From Nitrospina sp. (GTDB lineage Bacteria; Nitrospinota; Nitrospinia; Nitrospinales; VA-1), in NCBI GenBank assembly GCA_018653085.1, contig JABIAY010000039.1, positions 1 through 53,498 of the forward strand: DNA of 53,498 nt. Direction: 5' to 3'. Positions within the stretch are counted from its first letter, which is position 1. Each line of letters opens with the position of its first letter. The notes beneath the pieces are model-generated. The model saw nothing but the letters and a program-made list of their open reading frames with translations, was not told the DNA's origin and ran no database searches. The position numbers were made by a program, and so were the translations under genes. Shown here in pieces: positions 43,198-51,806 of this stretch.

Positions 43198-43971
43198 TAC
43201 TTTCTGTGCAGGATCTTGTCGATAAAAATCCTGTAAAACCTGATAAAGTTTTGGATGTTGGTGTTTCATGTTTTCGGGTTTACAAAAAAAAGTTTCAGTC
43301 ACCACCGCGAAAAATTCAGCTTCATCCGTTGCCGCATAACTGTCAAAAAAAGTAGGCCTCCCATGTTCCACCCTCTCACATAGCTCTAGATACTCCTTGG
43401 AACATACTTCACTCCAACGCTGATATTCCTCAGGAGTTGGCAGTAATGGAGTGCCATCTGCACTGCCATCCAGCATATCCAATTTATGAGCGAATTCGTG
43501 AAAGACAACATTATGACCGTGTTCCGGGTCCCGGGTTTCCCTTTTCACCTCATCCCAGACGAGTAACACCGGTCCGCGATGATGGGCTTCGCCTAGAATT
43601 GGCATCGGACCACGCACTGGGGATGTGGGAACTTCAAAAAATCCTATTGGACTCTCAGGAGAAATGATTGTTGTAGGATAAACATAAATGGATTTCACAT
43701 TGCGGTAATAATCGTTTGGCAACGCGAGTATCAACAAGCAGGCATGAGCGGCTATTATGACGCGAATTTCATCCGTTAATTCGAGGCTATTGCAACCCAA
43801 CCAATGCTTTTCGGCAATAAAGATTTGGATGAGGTCCTGTAAGCGCTTTTTTTCTTCATTGCTGAGGTGTTGATAATATTGAATATTATTTTGAACGTGT
43901 CTCCCCCACTCGTTTGGGAAAGGAGTAGCTAGTATTTTTTTTCGCCGATTATTACTAAACCACTGCCACAT
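43177..43971 (-). CDS. mtfA: MtfA-type zinc peptidase
   Basis: 264 residues of the M90 family. The zinc motif is VVFHEFAHKLDM (HEFAH, about 158-162) with a third-ligand Glu in TDEAEFFAVVTE (about 216-227). Family segments include LGEAHHRGPVLLVWDEVKRE. In Escherichia coli MtfA binds and titrates the Mlc repressor and has aminopeptidase activity. Here no glucose-PTS gene is nearby, so the physiological partner is unknown. It is flanked on both sides by copies of MITE-like repeat R3. Confidence 0.92.
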   Translation of the reverse strand: MWQWFSNNRRKKILATPFPNEWGRHVQNNIQYYQHLSNEEKKRLQDLIQIFIAEKHWLGCNSLELTDEIRVIIAAHACLLILALPNDYYRNVKSIYVYPTTIISPESPIGFFEVPTSPVRGPMPILGEAHHRGPVLLVWDEVKRETRDPEHGHNVVFHEFAHKLDMLDGSADGTPLLPTPEEYQRWSEVCSKEYLELCERVEHGRPTFFDSYAATDEAEFFAVVTETFFCKPENMKHQHPKLYQVLQDFYRQDPAQKVSTNRLP

Positions 43972-44054
43972 AAAATTTAACCTCTTTCAAACGATAATGA
44001 CCCTGGAAGTATAATGATATAGGAGTTCAGATGATTTCTGGAAGATTCTTCAAT

Positions 44055-44144
44055 CGCACGTCATCGCGAGCCGCGAAGCGGCGTGGCGACCCAGACTTCA
44101 TAACACAAACCCCTCTGGATTGCTTCGCTCTGCTCGCAAAGACG
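44055..44144. repeat. MITE-like repeat R3, copy B
   Basis: Near-identical to the copy at 42996: CGCACGTCATCGCGAG at the left and CTCGCAAAGACG at the right (44133-44144), with interior CCGCGAAGCGGCGTGGCGACC. Same orientation as copy A. The pair brackets mtfA. Confidence 0.85.
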
Positions 44145-44218
44145 ACTTGGGGCAACCCCCCTAGCACCCCTCTGGGGCGCGAAGATTAGGGAAGAATATT
44201 ACGCCCACCTTATCAGAG

Positions 44219-44300
44219 GGGGAACGAGGCAAAGACTCATTAAGCCGAGACAACTCTTTGTTCGTACAGGAAAGTAATGGCTAGTGGGCCGTGCGCCGAG
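44219..44300 (+). repeat. dispersed repeat R2
   Basis: Holds GGCAAAGACTCATTAAGCCG, GACAACTCTTTGTTCGTAC and GGCTAGTGGGCCGTGCGCC, closely like the units at 13101-13280 and the inverted one at 38272. It directly precedes the terminator of the giant oxidase gene. Confidence 0.7.
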
Positions 44301-44302
44301 CA

Positions 44303-44337
44303 CAAAAAAAAACAGGGGGGCCACGAGGGCCCCCCTG
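44303..44337 (-). terminator. rho-independent terminator of giant oxidase gene
   Basis: Perfect 10-bp stem CAGGGGGGCC / GGCCCCCCTG with a 5-base loop, followed in the minus direction by a run of about ten T residues (the A-run at 44303-44312). It lies 28 bp beyond the stop of the oxidase. A like hairpin with the same layout but a different stem sequence lies after the second oxidase (52831-52867). Confidence 0.92.
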
Positions 44338-44364
44338 CCTGTTACTTCTTTACTACCCGATAGG

Positions 44365-47300
44365 TTATCGCATGGACAACTTATCGTCCCCAACTTTGGA
44401 AGCGGATTTCTCTGCTTCGTCCGGCTGAGATGCGGTTTTCACGCCTTTAACCGTAGCTTTACCCAACGGAAGGATCGAGCGGTCGCCTGAAGGTAATACT
44501 TTCAGGTAACCCCATTGACCCGCCTGTTGATAAGGCGTACGAGCGTTCATCCACAGGTACGTGCCAGGGTTGTCATACGTGCCACCGGCGTTGATGAAGG
44601 CCTGGATATTCTCACCAGCACCAAACTCTTCAACGTCGATCATGTCAGAACCTTCCTGATTCAGATGTCGGCGCCATTGGTGGCCGTCAACATTGAACAT
44701 CTGGTTCTGCTCGTTATGAGCCCCAAACACGTTGATCATCACATTGTCTCCCGCATGGGCCTTCAGAGTCGGCGTAGCCGGATCTGAACCTGCCGCAACA
44801 CAAGCGGTGAACATATTACCCAGTTCACAACCCTCGTCTTCACGGTAAGTCCAAGGCTCCAAGCGGTAGTTCACGCCTGTCAACCCTGCTACGTTCTGCA
44901 GGTAAGGCATGAATGATGTTCCGAGAATGTTATCCTCATCCTGGAAATACAAGGCGAAATCCCTGTAGTTTTCAAGATTCATATTCTCGGGGTAAGACTT
45001 GTCGACGATAACATCCGCTTTCCAGGAGTTGCCCATGGAAATATCTTTCCCGGTCTCCGGATCACGGTACACCGAGCCGCGAGGCCCAATGATGATAGCG
45101 CCGAACATGCCATCACGAACGTTCGTTGTCAGGTTACCGAAGTCCCAGATCAACGCGGCATTGATGTTGTAATCCTTATGCGCGTAGAACGTGTAGTTCT
45201 TCGATTTACCCGGAGCAACCGTCTGGTCGCCTGGGTTGTTCCCAACGTTGATACCCTGAGAAACCAGAGGATCGAACGCCATGTTGTTTACATGCAAGGA
45301 AGCGTTGCCACTTTTCAAGCGGTTGGCCAGTTTGATCTTGACACAATCGCCGATGTTGGCACGCAAGGTCAACGGATGCGGCATACTACCTGCCGCAGCA
45401 CGTTTAGCCTCTCCTTCCAATGCGAAGATCTTTCCATCCGCGTTGGCAAGAGTCAGCTTGCGTTCAAAGTCCACTTCGATCTGGCTGTCAGCATTAGCGT
45501 TGAAGTCCAACGCCTTGTTGATTGCAACAACACTGAAGCTCTTGACCGGAGCACCTGACGGGCAAACTCGCGTTTTGACCTTCTTGGCAAAGTTTTCGTT
45601 GCCAGGAAGAACTTTCAAGTCGCGTTGCAGTTTGTCAAGTACACGGAAGATACTCCAGCTGCCTTCAGACAGATGAGAGGAACGTCCATCGAAGTAGAGG
45701 TAATCACCCGCCATTTGCTGGTAGCCACCTGCGGTGGTCGCCAGGTCATAACGTTCGGCGATACCAATATGCAGAGCATTAGTCACGCGAGAATCCGGAT
45801 CATAACGCTCAGGTCGGAACCCATGTCCTGAAAGTGAGAACACATGGCTCTCGTTCATCATACCGTGCAACATGCGGAACACCACGTTATCGCCAACATA
45901 CGCGCGAATCATTGGTGTATCCGGATCACGATGCGTCCGGCTGCTGAACAGTTTGGAAGCATCGCTGTTGGATTTCAAACGAGCCGACAGCGAAGCCGCA
46001 CGGAAGTTAAATCCGCCACCTGTGGTGTGCGTACCACCATTGAGGTAAGGGAAAGCCACTTCCAGCATCGTTTTGGGCATCTGAAAAGAAATCGACTGCC
46101 CTGCGGCAATCGCGTTCTCACGCGAGAGTCCAGGAGGATTCCCTTTTGTGACCAACTGAGCTGTATGTGGAACCGTGTCATGCAATTGAACTACGATTTC
46201 ACGGAAACTACCGTTACGCCCGTAAGCGAAAGGCTCGGTTCCATGAATATCGGCAACAGGACCACTGCGGATCGGTTTGCCGGTTTTCGGATCGTGGTAC
46301 GTGGAGCCCCAGGGCTCAACAACCGTTGTTCCGATTCCGCCATGCGGCCAGGTGGTCGCACCGAAAGCGTGGTCATGCCAGAACACCAGACCCATATCAA
46401 CATCTACCCACCAGCGATAACGGACAAACTCAGTACTAACGATCTGTCCCGCTTTGTGAGCGTGGGTCATGCCTTCAGAGAACGTGATGGTGTACTTATC
46501 ATCTTTCGCGTAACCCTTGTTCGGGTCAGGAGAGATGTTCGTAATCCAGCGCGCATCTTTACCATTGGGAACTTCGATACCAACGATGATGTCGGTACCT
46601 ACATGGTAAGGCGTTGAGTGTTTGGCCATCTTAACGACTACTGTTTTGTCACCAGCTCGGGTGGATTTAACCACATGCCCGTTCATCGGAACCGGCATAC
46701 CAACATGGTGACCGTCTTTCATCTTCTTATCGAACTGCCTATAAGACCTCATGGACTGGTCGTAAGAGAAACCTGAAATTACGCCATCCGAAGCCTGATT
46801 GTCGAACTGGAAGAAATGCGGATGAATGTTCAACTTCGACATCTGGAAGTTGGTGAAATCATCATCATTCCATTCGTTGGTCAACAGCAGATCCACACAG
46901 TCGTAGACGTTGGCACGAATGACCAGCGGCTCGGCTTTTTTAGGATCGGCTTTCACCGCCGCCATTTCCTCATCGATAACATAGATCAGACCATATTTAT
47001 CGATGATTGGCGGAGTACTACCGACTGCAGCGGAAAGCTCAATCGGAGTATTGATGAAGACCAGATTGTACTGCTTACGTCCAGCACCTTCCGGACAAAG
47101 GCTCCAACGGCCCTGTTCACCCGGTTTAGCACCACCCGTGTTCTCCATAGTGGAGTTACTTCGCGCACTACCGGATTCCGTCTTGGTAATAACACCGTTA
47201 TCCGTCTGCATGTGGAACGGCTCCAACCAGGGAGCACCACCATGATTCCGGGCAAACGGAACACGCTTACCAAAATGCGGCGTAAAATGAGGCCACGCCA

Positions 47301-49323
47301 GTTTACCGTGCTGGTCAAACTGGATCGGATGACGTTTTCCCGGTCGCGGGGAAATAAATTTAACTTGTTTCAAAGTAGATTCCTTCTCGGAAAGTGCTTG
47401 GTTACCTTTCCAGGCGTAATCCCATACGGTTCCGTCGTAGGCAAGAATCTGGCCTTTTTCGTCATCCGTATGACCAGGTTTTCCCTGTGGGGGAAGCATG
47501 TACTTAACCCAGTCTTTGATGTTAACAACTGGTGTTTCTTTGCTCCAGTCGCTTTTTCCAGAACCTGCAATTTTAAACTTCTTACCAAACCAATCCATGG
47601 TCTTACCGACCATTTTGTCAGAAGTCTGCCCTTTTGGAATTCTTCCAGCACGATCAGGAAGCTCTACCAAAGGACGCATGATATCGGTGCTACCCAACGG
47701 GTAGTTACCGCTCTGAATGGTGTTGTAAACCCTCCAGTATCCCCACATACCTGCTACATAGTGATGCGCAACATGGCAATGGAAGAGGAAGTCACCAGCA
47801 AGACGCTGACAAAGTCCGGATCCACACTCAGTCTCAAGATCAAGTGCTTCTGCGGGACCAATAACTTCAACATCAACCCGGTCAGTCGTGGTACGAACAA
47901 CAGGATACTTGACCGGACCGTCATAAGCGGCTTGGGTCAGGTTTTCAAGTTGTATTTCCCGTTGCGGAGAACGGGTCCAGCGAATGGAACCCCCATGCGG
48001 ATGATGAGAATGGAACACTTCACCACCACCATGGATCAAGCGAAACTTCGCCGGGTCACCAAGATAAGACCGGGGAACGGTCGTTGGTACATCGGCAAAG
48101 GTGTAAGAACTATAAGACAAAGATTCGTCTTCATAATGAAACAGTTTTTCCTGTTCCGCCAGGTTGTTAATACCAAACGGCTCAGAGCGAAAGTTCATCG
48201 CACGGGCTGAAGGACGATAAGCATCCGTCAGAGGATCGCGCTGAGGAATCATTTCACCATGACGATTGAGCGGACGAAAAGACTCGTCACCCACTTCGTG
48301 GTAGAAGAGGACAAATTCACGGAAATCCCGAGCATCCTCATTAGCAATCATAACCATCCAACCACTGTCCGTCGGCTTGCCATCAAAGGGGCTCAGATAG
48401 GTGGAACCTCTAGGCTCAACCATGAAAGCACCAATCAGGCCCAATGCGGAAGGATCACGACCCACATGGTTCTGGATCATATGACTGCCTTCTTGCTCAT
48501 CGATTGGAATGAACCACTCGTAGTCCTGAGACTTGCCGGAAGCTACGATTGAACCAGCTTCAGCCGCAGTGTTGGGCTTGCCTGAAGCACTGATGATCAT
48601 CGCGGAACCACTGATCTGGAGACTCGCGTCTTCATCTTCCAAGCGGTTGGTGAACTTGATACGAACACAATCGCCCTGGTTGCCACGAATGGCTAAGGGT
48701 TGGATCGCATCACCCTGCAGTCCGGTAGACACCATACCCGGGTCCAGAGGATCTTCACGAGCCGCCTTGTTCGCCTTCTCTTCAGTGCGGACTTTACTGA
48801 TGTCCTTATCCAGAACATACATGTAGCCCGGGTAGTAATCTCCCCATTGGTTCAGGGCGACTTCTACATTGATCGCAGAGATTGCGTACTTCTTGGTGGG
48901 AACACCACTCGGACAATGGGCGCCTTTGTAAACTTTGGCGGCCGCTTCCGTAGGCCCAAGCAGATAACTCTGCCCCAACTGATGGGCGGCCCAGGAATCA
49001 TGAAATCCGCCACCGGATGAAGCCGGGCTGGCATGTTCCTTAAGCTTGCCTTTCAACTGGTCCATAATCTTCATTAGAGTTCGATCTAGCTTTTCCTGGC
49101 TGCCTTCCAAACCGCTCATCGTATCTTCGTAGTTGAGCTGATTCTCCAGCTTGTCGAGCCAGGCGGGTTTGTCTACCGCAGAGTTGCCCTTGTGTGGACC
49201 GGCATGACCATGGTCAACACTTAAAGCACCTGCCGGAGAAACAAGAACCGCCGAGAGAACAAGAACCATAAACAGTCTTGCGCCCACGCTCCGCACCAGA
49301 TTCGGGATTGGATTACTTCTCAT
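44365..49323 (-). CDS. giant periplasmic multicopper oxidase, three-repeat
   Basis: 1652 residues with signal peptide LFMVLVLSAVLVSPAGALS. Three homologous units: A about 137-535, B 743-1230, C 1254-1612. They open with CPSG, CPEG and CPSG, share GDCV- or YDCV-type motifs, and carry VEPRGSTY, VEPWGSTY and IGPRGSVY. The copper motifs are split and permuted: HxxHxH at His438, His441, His443 and HCHxxxHxxxxM at 515-526 in repeat A; HPH (834-836) and HDH (983-985) in repeat B. Repeat C has none. The layout resembles ceruloplasmin and large bacterial metal oxidases such as MnxG. Substrate unknown (Mn, Fe or Cu possible). Strong AGGAGGAGG ribosome-binding site before the ATG. A second copy lies at 52895. 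Confidence 0.88.
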   Translation of the reverse strand: MRSNPIPNLVRSVGARLFMVLVLSAVLVSPAGALSVDHGHAGPHKGNSAVDKPAWLDKLENQLNYEDTMSGLEGSQEKLDRTLMKIMDQLKGKLKEHASPASSGGGFHDSWAAHQLGQSYLLGPTEAAAKVYKGAHCPSGVPTKKYAISAINVEVALNQWGDYYPGYMYVLDKDISKVRTEEKANKAAREDPLDPGMVSTGLQGDAIQPLAIRGNQGDCVRIKFTNRLEDEDASLQISGSAMIISASGKPNTAAEAGSIVASGKSQDYEWFIPIDEQEGSHMIQNHVGRDPSALGLIGAFMVEPRGSTYLSPFDGKPTDSGWMVMIANEDARDFREFVLFYHEVGDESFRPLNRHGEMIPQRDPLTDAYRPSARAMNFRSEPFGINNLAEQEKLFHYEDESLSYSSYTFADVPTTVPRSYLGDPAKFRLIHGGGEVFHSHHPHGGSIRWTRSPQREIQLENLTQAAYDGPVKYPVVRTTTDRVDVEVIGPAEALDLETECGSGLCQRLAGDFLFHCHVAHHYVAGMWGYWRVYNTIQSGNYPLGSTDIMRPLVELPDRAGRIPKGQTSDKMVGKTMDWFGKKFKIAGSGKSDWSKETPVVNIKDWVKYMLPPQGKPGHTDDEKGQILAYDGTVWDYAWKGNQALSEKESTLKQVKFISPRPGKRHPIQFDQHGKLAWPHFTPHFGKRVPFARNHGGAPWLEPFHMQTDNGVITKTESGSARSNSTMENTGGAKPGEQGRWSLCPEGAGRKQYNLVFINTPIELSAAVGSTPPIIDKYGLIYVIDEEMAAVKADPKKAEPLVIRANVYDCVDLLLTNEWNDDDFTNFQMSKLNIHPHFFQFDNQASDGVISGFSYDQSMRSYRQFDKKMKDGHHVGMPVPMNGHVVKSTRAGDKTVVVKMAKHSTPYHVGTDIIVGIEVPNGKDARWITNISPDPNKGYAKDDKYTITFSEGMTHAHKAGQIVSTEFVRYRWWVDVDMGLVFWHDHAFGATTWPHGGIGTTVVEPWGSTYHDPKTGKPIRSGPVADIHGTEPFAYGRNGSFREIVVQLHDTVPHTAQLVTKGNPPGLSRENAIAAGQSISFQMPKTMLEVAFPYLNGGTHTTGGGFNFRAASLSARLKSNSDASKLFSSRTHRDPDTPMIRAYVGDNVVFRMLHGMMNESHVFSLSGHGFRPERYDPDSRVTNALHIGIAERYDLATTAGGYQQMAGDYLYFDGRSSHLSEGSWSIFRVLDKLQRDLKVLPGNENFAKKVKTRVCPSGAPVKSFSVVAINKALDFNANADSQIEVDFERKLTLANADGKIFALEGEAKRAAAGSMPHPLTLRANIGDCVKIKLANRLKSGNASLHVNNMAFDPLVSQGINVGNNPGDQTVAPGKSKNYTFYAHKDYNINAALIWDFGNLTTNVRDGMFGAIIIGPRGSVYRDPETGKDISMGNSWKADVIVDKSYPENMNLENYRDFALYFQDEDNILGTSFMPYLQNVAGLTGVNYRLEPWTYREDEGCELGNMFTACVAAGSDPATPTLKAHAGDNVMINVFGAHNEQNQMFNVDGHQWRRHLNQEGSDMIDVEEFGAGENIQAFINAGGTYDNPGTYLWMNARTPYQQAGQWGYLKVLPSGDRSILPLGKATVKGVKTASQPDEAEKSASKVGDDKLSMR

Positions 49324-49712
49324 AAGTACCTCCTCCTTACATTAATATTCATAAACCACTGGTAAAAATACTGATAAAACTACTGAGTTAAACAGGTTGG
49401 CATCTAGAACAGGCAATAACCTGCGTCATTCCACTTTCTTATCCGCTCCAACGCGGGGTACTCCCCTCCACTCAGAAACCGGGCACAAGACGGACTCGGC
49501 CCACGACTGATCAATATATAGATACGGAAAATCAATAATTATTCCCAGAATTTGAGGATTCCTGAGAAATAAATTCGGTTTGTAGGAAAAGGACTACAGG
49601 ATGGGTAGAAACCTTTAAAAGCAAATACTTAACTGGGCGAGTTGAACGGCTGGTCGGTGGGCCTAAATAAGGGGTTTAAATATCAATAGGTTGCAAAGGG
49701 AGGGAAGGAAAA
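49324..49712. other. intergenic between oxidase and sigma factor
   Basis: About 389 bp with no coding frame. It should contain the promoter of the giant oxidase gene and the 3' end of the sigma-factor gene. The oxidase ribosome-binding site lies at about 49330-49340. I see no convincing -35/-10 pair, inverted operator or known riboswitch. Worth testing as the target of the adjacent sigma factor. Confidence 0.5.
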
Positions 49713-50297
49713 TCAATCCTCATCAGCGATGTATTTGCTGATTTCCAAGCGTAAAGATTCGGACCGCAGAAGCTCCCGTTTCAGATAAACTTTGGCGCGT
49801 GCGATCCGAGACATGACTGTCCCGATTGGAATATTCAACGATTTCGATATTTCCTTGTAAGACAGTCCTTCAAAATAGAACTGCACGAGAGCGGTTTTGA
49901 GTCTTTCATCGAGTTTGTCCAGGATTTCCTGGATATTATTTTTGACCTCTGCCCGCAAAAAATCGGTTTCGGGATGCTTGCGGTCGCTTAATTTATCACA
50001 AACCGACTCAAATTCGATTTCTGCGCGTTTTTTGGTTTTCTCAATATCCTTTAAAAACAAGTTTCTCAAAATGGAAAACATCCAGTACTTGCTTTTCTCA
50101 GGGTCGTTGACCTGATGAAAACTCTTTAGCGCACAATAAAGAGTTTCCTGAATCAGGTCCTGCGCATCATTGGGGTTGCCACACATGCGGATAGCGGACT
50201 TATAAAGCATTGAAACATGGGGAGACAGGTACTTTTCAAAACAGTCTCGATCCCCACCTTCATCCAGACCGTTTCTAAAATGATTGAGAAATTCCAT
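49713..50297 (-). CDS. ECF-type RNA polymerase sigma factor
   Basis: 194 residues. Region 2 (about 24-92) has DAQDLIQETLYCALKSFHQV and SKYWMFSILRNLFLKD; region 4 (about 128-185) has LDERLKTALVQFYFEGLSY, KEISKSLNIPIGTVMSRI and ARAKVYLKREL, a helix-turn-helix that reads the -35 element. An ECF-like two-domain sigma, lacking region 3. No anti-sigma gene is adjacent, so the signal is unknown. Lies between the giant oxidase gene (same strand, downstream) and two ferritin-like genes (divergent), so it may control one or both. Confidence 0.9.
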   Translation of the reverse strand: MEFLNHFRNGLDEGGDRDCFEKYLSPHVSMLYKSAIRMCGNPNDAQDLIQETLYCALKSFHQVNDPEKSKYWMFSILRNLFLKDIEKTKKRAEIEFESVCDKLSDRKHPETDFLRAEVKNNIQEILDKLDERLKTALVQFYFEGLSYKEISKSLNIPIGTVMSRIARAKVYLKRELLRSESLRLEISKYIADED

Positions 50298-50534
50298 AAA
50301 CTTGATTTTAAAGCTCGTAAAACAATTTTCGCCGTTTAGGGAATAATATCGGATATTGAGCCTCTTTTAAAGGTAAATATCTTGCAGGCGCTATCTCTTT
50401 CAAGAGAACTGTATTCGATATTTTATATTTTGATAATTTACCCACACTGCACTCCAGAAGGATGGTTCGTGACCCTGGACAATTTTTAGAGGCACTTTTA
50501 TTTTTTTCTACCCATCACGTGCTCGAGCTTCTCT
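50298..50534. other. divergent intergenic region, sigma factor / ferritin-like gene
   Basis: 237 bp between divergent starts. Contains ATTTTGATAATTTAC (50427-50441), a motif also present before the second ferritin-like gene. No other supported feature. Confidence 0.5.
50427..50441 (+). promoter_or_regulatory. shared upstream motif, ferritin-like gene 1
   Basis: ATTTTGATAATTTAC, about 94 bp before the ATG. The 12 bases ATTTTGATAATT recur at about the same distance before the second ferritin-like gene (51044). Could be an operator, an A/T-rich promoter element, or left over from the tandem duplication. Confidence 0.4.
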
Positions 50535-51023
50535 ATGGATATTACCAATCAGGAGCTACTTGAAATCTCTTTAAAAATAGAACGCGATGGAAAGAGATTT
50601 TATAGTGAGCTGGCAGATACGGTTACTGACCCCAAGGTAAAAGACTTCTTTCAACTCATGTCAGGGGAAGAAGCCCTGCATGAAAAACAATTCAAACGCC
50701 TGATTGAATTAAAAGGCCGTAAAAACCACAGATGGGAAAATGACCCCGCCCTCCGCAGGTTCATCGACAAGGAATTTCAAACCGATATCTTTCCGCCCAC
50801 TCAAGAGGTCATCGACCAGTTGCCCAAAATCGGGGGAATACGGAAAGCCCTTGATATTGCCATGGATGCGGAGCGAATTGTAGGAGAATTTTTTCATCTA
50901 CTGCAAAATGCCTGCGATGACATTGAAATAAAAACACTTCTCACTATCCTGGAAAAGTCTGAATGCGAGCACCTTGAAAGGGTAAAATCCTTTAGAGCCC
51001 GGTATTTAAGCGACGATAATTGA
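50535..51023 (+). CDS. ferritin-like domain protein, copy 1
   Basis: 162-residue cytosolic four-helix-bundle protein of the rubrerythrin/ferritin-like group. Putative di-iron ligands: Glu16 (ISLKIERDGKRFY), Glu46-x2-His49 (GEEALHEKQ), Glu113 (MDAERIVGEFF) and Glu143-x2-His146 (KSECEHLERV). No rubredoxin domain, so not a full rubrerythrin. Paralogous to the next gene, 121 bp downstream. Likely binds iron or reacts with peroxide; function is inferred from family. Confidence 0.88.
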   Translation: MDITNQELLEISLKIERDGKRFYSELADTVTDPKVKDFFQLMSGEEALHEKQFKRLIELKGRKNHRWENDPALRRFIDKEFQTDIFPPTQEVIDQLPKIGGIRKALDIAMDAERIVGEFFHLLQNACDDIEIKTLLTILEKSECEHLERVKSFRARYLSDDN

Positions 51024-51043
51024 TCCCGCCCCTCACGTAATTA

Positions 51044-51057
51044 ATTTTGATAATTAC
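51044..51057 (+). promoter_or_regulatory. shared upstream motif, ferritin-like gene 2
   Basis: ATTTTGATAATTAC, about 87 bp before the second ferritin-like start, matching the copy at 50427-50441 in the first 12 bases. A possible -10 TATAAT lies at 51081-51086 with TTTCAA 17 bp upstream (51058-51063), a weak -35. Confidence 0.4.
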
Positions 51058-51143
51058 TTTCAAAATAGTAAAATCTACTTTATAATTCTGAGATACTTTA
51101 GAAATCCTGCAATACATTTTATACAGAATCAGGAGTAGATTTC

Positions 51144-51626
51144 ATGCTTGTCAAAAATTCAGAACTGCTTGAGCTTTCGATCAAGGTTGAGCGGGAAGGA
51201 CAACGGTTTTATGCGGAACTGGCAGAACACGTTGACGACCCCAAGGTCAAGGAATTTTTAAAGCTTATGGTCAAAGAGGAAGCCGCACACGAAATCCATT
51301 TCACGAAAATGCTGGAAACGGAAGACGATTATGGTTGGGGAGATGATGAAGACCTGCAAAAACTGATTAAGGAAAATTTTCAAACCGACATCTTCCCTCC
51401 TCTGGAAGAAACCCTGGGCCACCTGCCCCGGTTTGAGGGACTCGAAAAGGCCTTTGACTTCGCCATTGAGGCCGAAAAAGTGGCGGCTGAGTTCTACCGT
51501 ATTCTTGGAAGTGCCTGCAATGACTTCGAGCTAAAAACCAATATGGTCCTGCTGGAAAAAGCTGAGATGGAACATTGCAAAGTGGTTGAAACGCTCAAGA
51601 AGCGTGTCCTGGACAGCCTGACCTGA
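51144..51626 (+). CDS. ferritin-like domain protein, copy 2
   Basis: 160-residue paralogue of the preceding gene. The same di-iron ligands are present: Glu16 (KVEREGQRFY), Glu46-x2-His49 (KEEAAHEIHF), Glu111 (EAEKVAAEFY) and Glu141-x2-His144 (EMEHCKVV). The central loop is more acidic (ETEDDYGWGDDED). Conserved segment TDIFPPLEETLGHLP versus TDIFPPTQEVIDQLP. Likely arisen by tandem duplication and possibly forming heteromers. No targeting signal, so cytosolic. Confidence 0.88.
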   Translation: MLVKNSELLELSIKVEREGQRFYAELAEHVDDPKVKEFLKLMVKEEAAHEIHFTKMLETEDDYGWGDDEDLQKLIKENFQTDIFPPLEETLGHLPRFEGLEKAFDFAIEAEKVAAEFYRILGSACNDFELKTNMVLLEKAEMEHCKVVETLKKRVLDSLT

Positions 51627-51689
51627 CCGACCCCCCCCAACTAACTCCCGCACCCACTCCCCTGGGAGGAAATATAGCAATAATTTTTT

Positions 51690-51750
51690 AAGCCGAGAGT
51701 AATGTTTTGACAGTAAAAAGTCATTGCACTCTGGCCCCACGCCTAGTGGG
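51690..51750. repeat. dispersed repeat R2, partial copy
   Basis: AAGCCGAGAGTAATGTTTTG, then CATTGCACTC and GGCCCCACGCCTAGTGG, sharing the last segment with the unit at 13201-13280. It lies between ferritin-like gene 2 and the terminator of the cupredoxin gene. Confidence 0.65.
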
Positions 51751-51751
51751 C

Positions 51752-51788
51752 AAAAAAAAACAGCACCGGGACCGAAGCCCCGATGCTG
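51752..51788 (-). terminator. rho-independent terminator of cupredoxin gene
   Basis: Stem from CAGCACCGGGAC (51761-51772) with GCCCCGATGCTG (51777-51788). On the minus strand the loop is a TTCG tetraloop. One mismatch; a run of nine T residues follows (A-run 51752-51760). Ends the minus-strand cupredoxin transcript, whose stop is at 51807. Confidence 0.9.
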
Positions 51789-51806
51789 TAATTTTTAAAA
51801 CTTTTT

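Noticed and set aside
46816-48210. Long open frame (464 codons) on the plus strand inside the giant oxidase gene
   Set aside because: It lies fully antisense to a well-supported gene, has no family motifs and has composition typical of an opposite-strand shadow. The same holds for one at 45844-46617.
50427-51057. Fur-box at the ferritin-like genes
   Set aside because: GATAATT is only a fragment of the palindromic consensus; the second half is missing.
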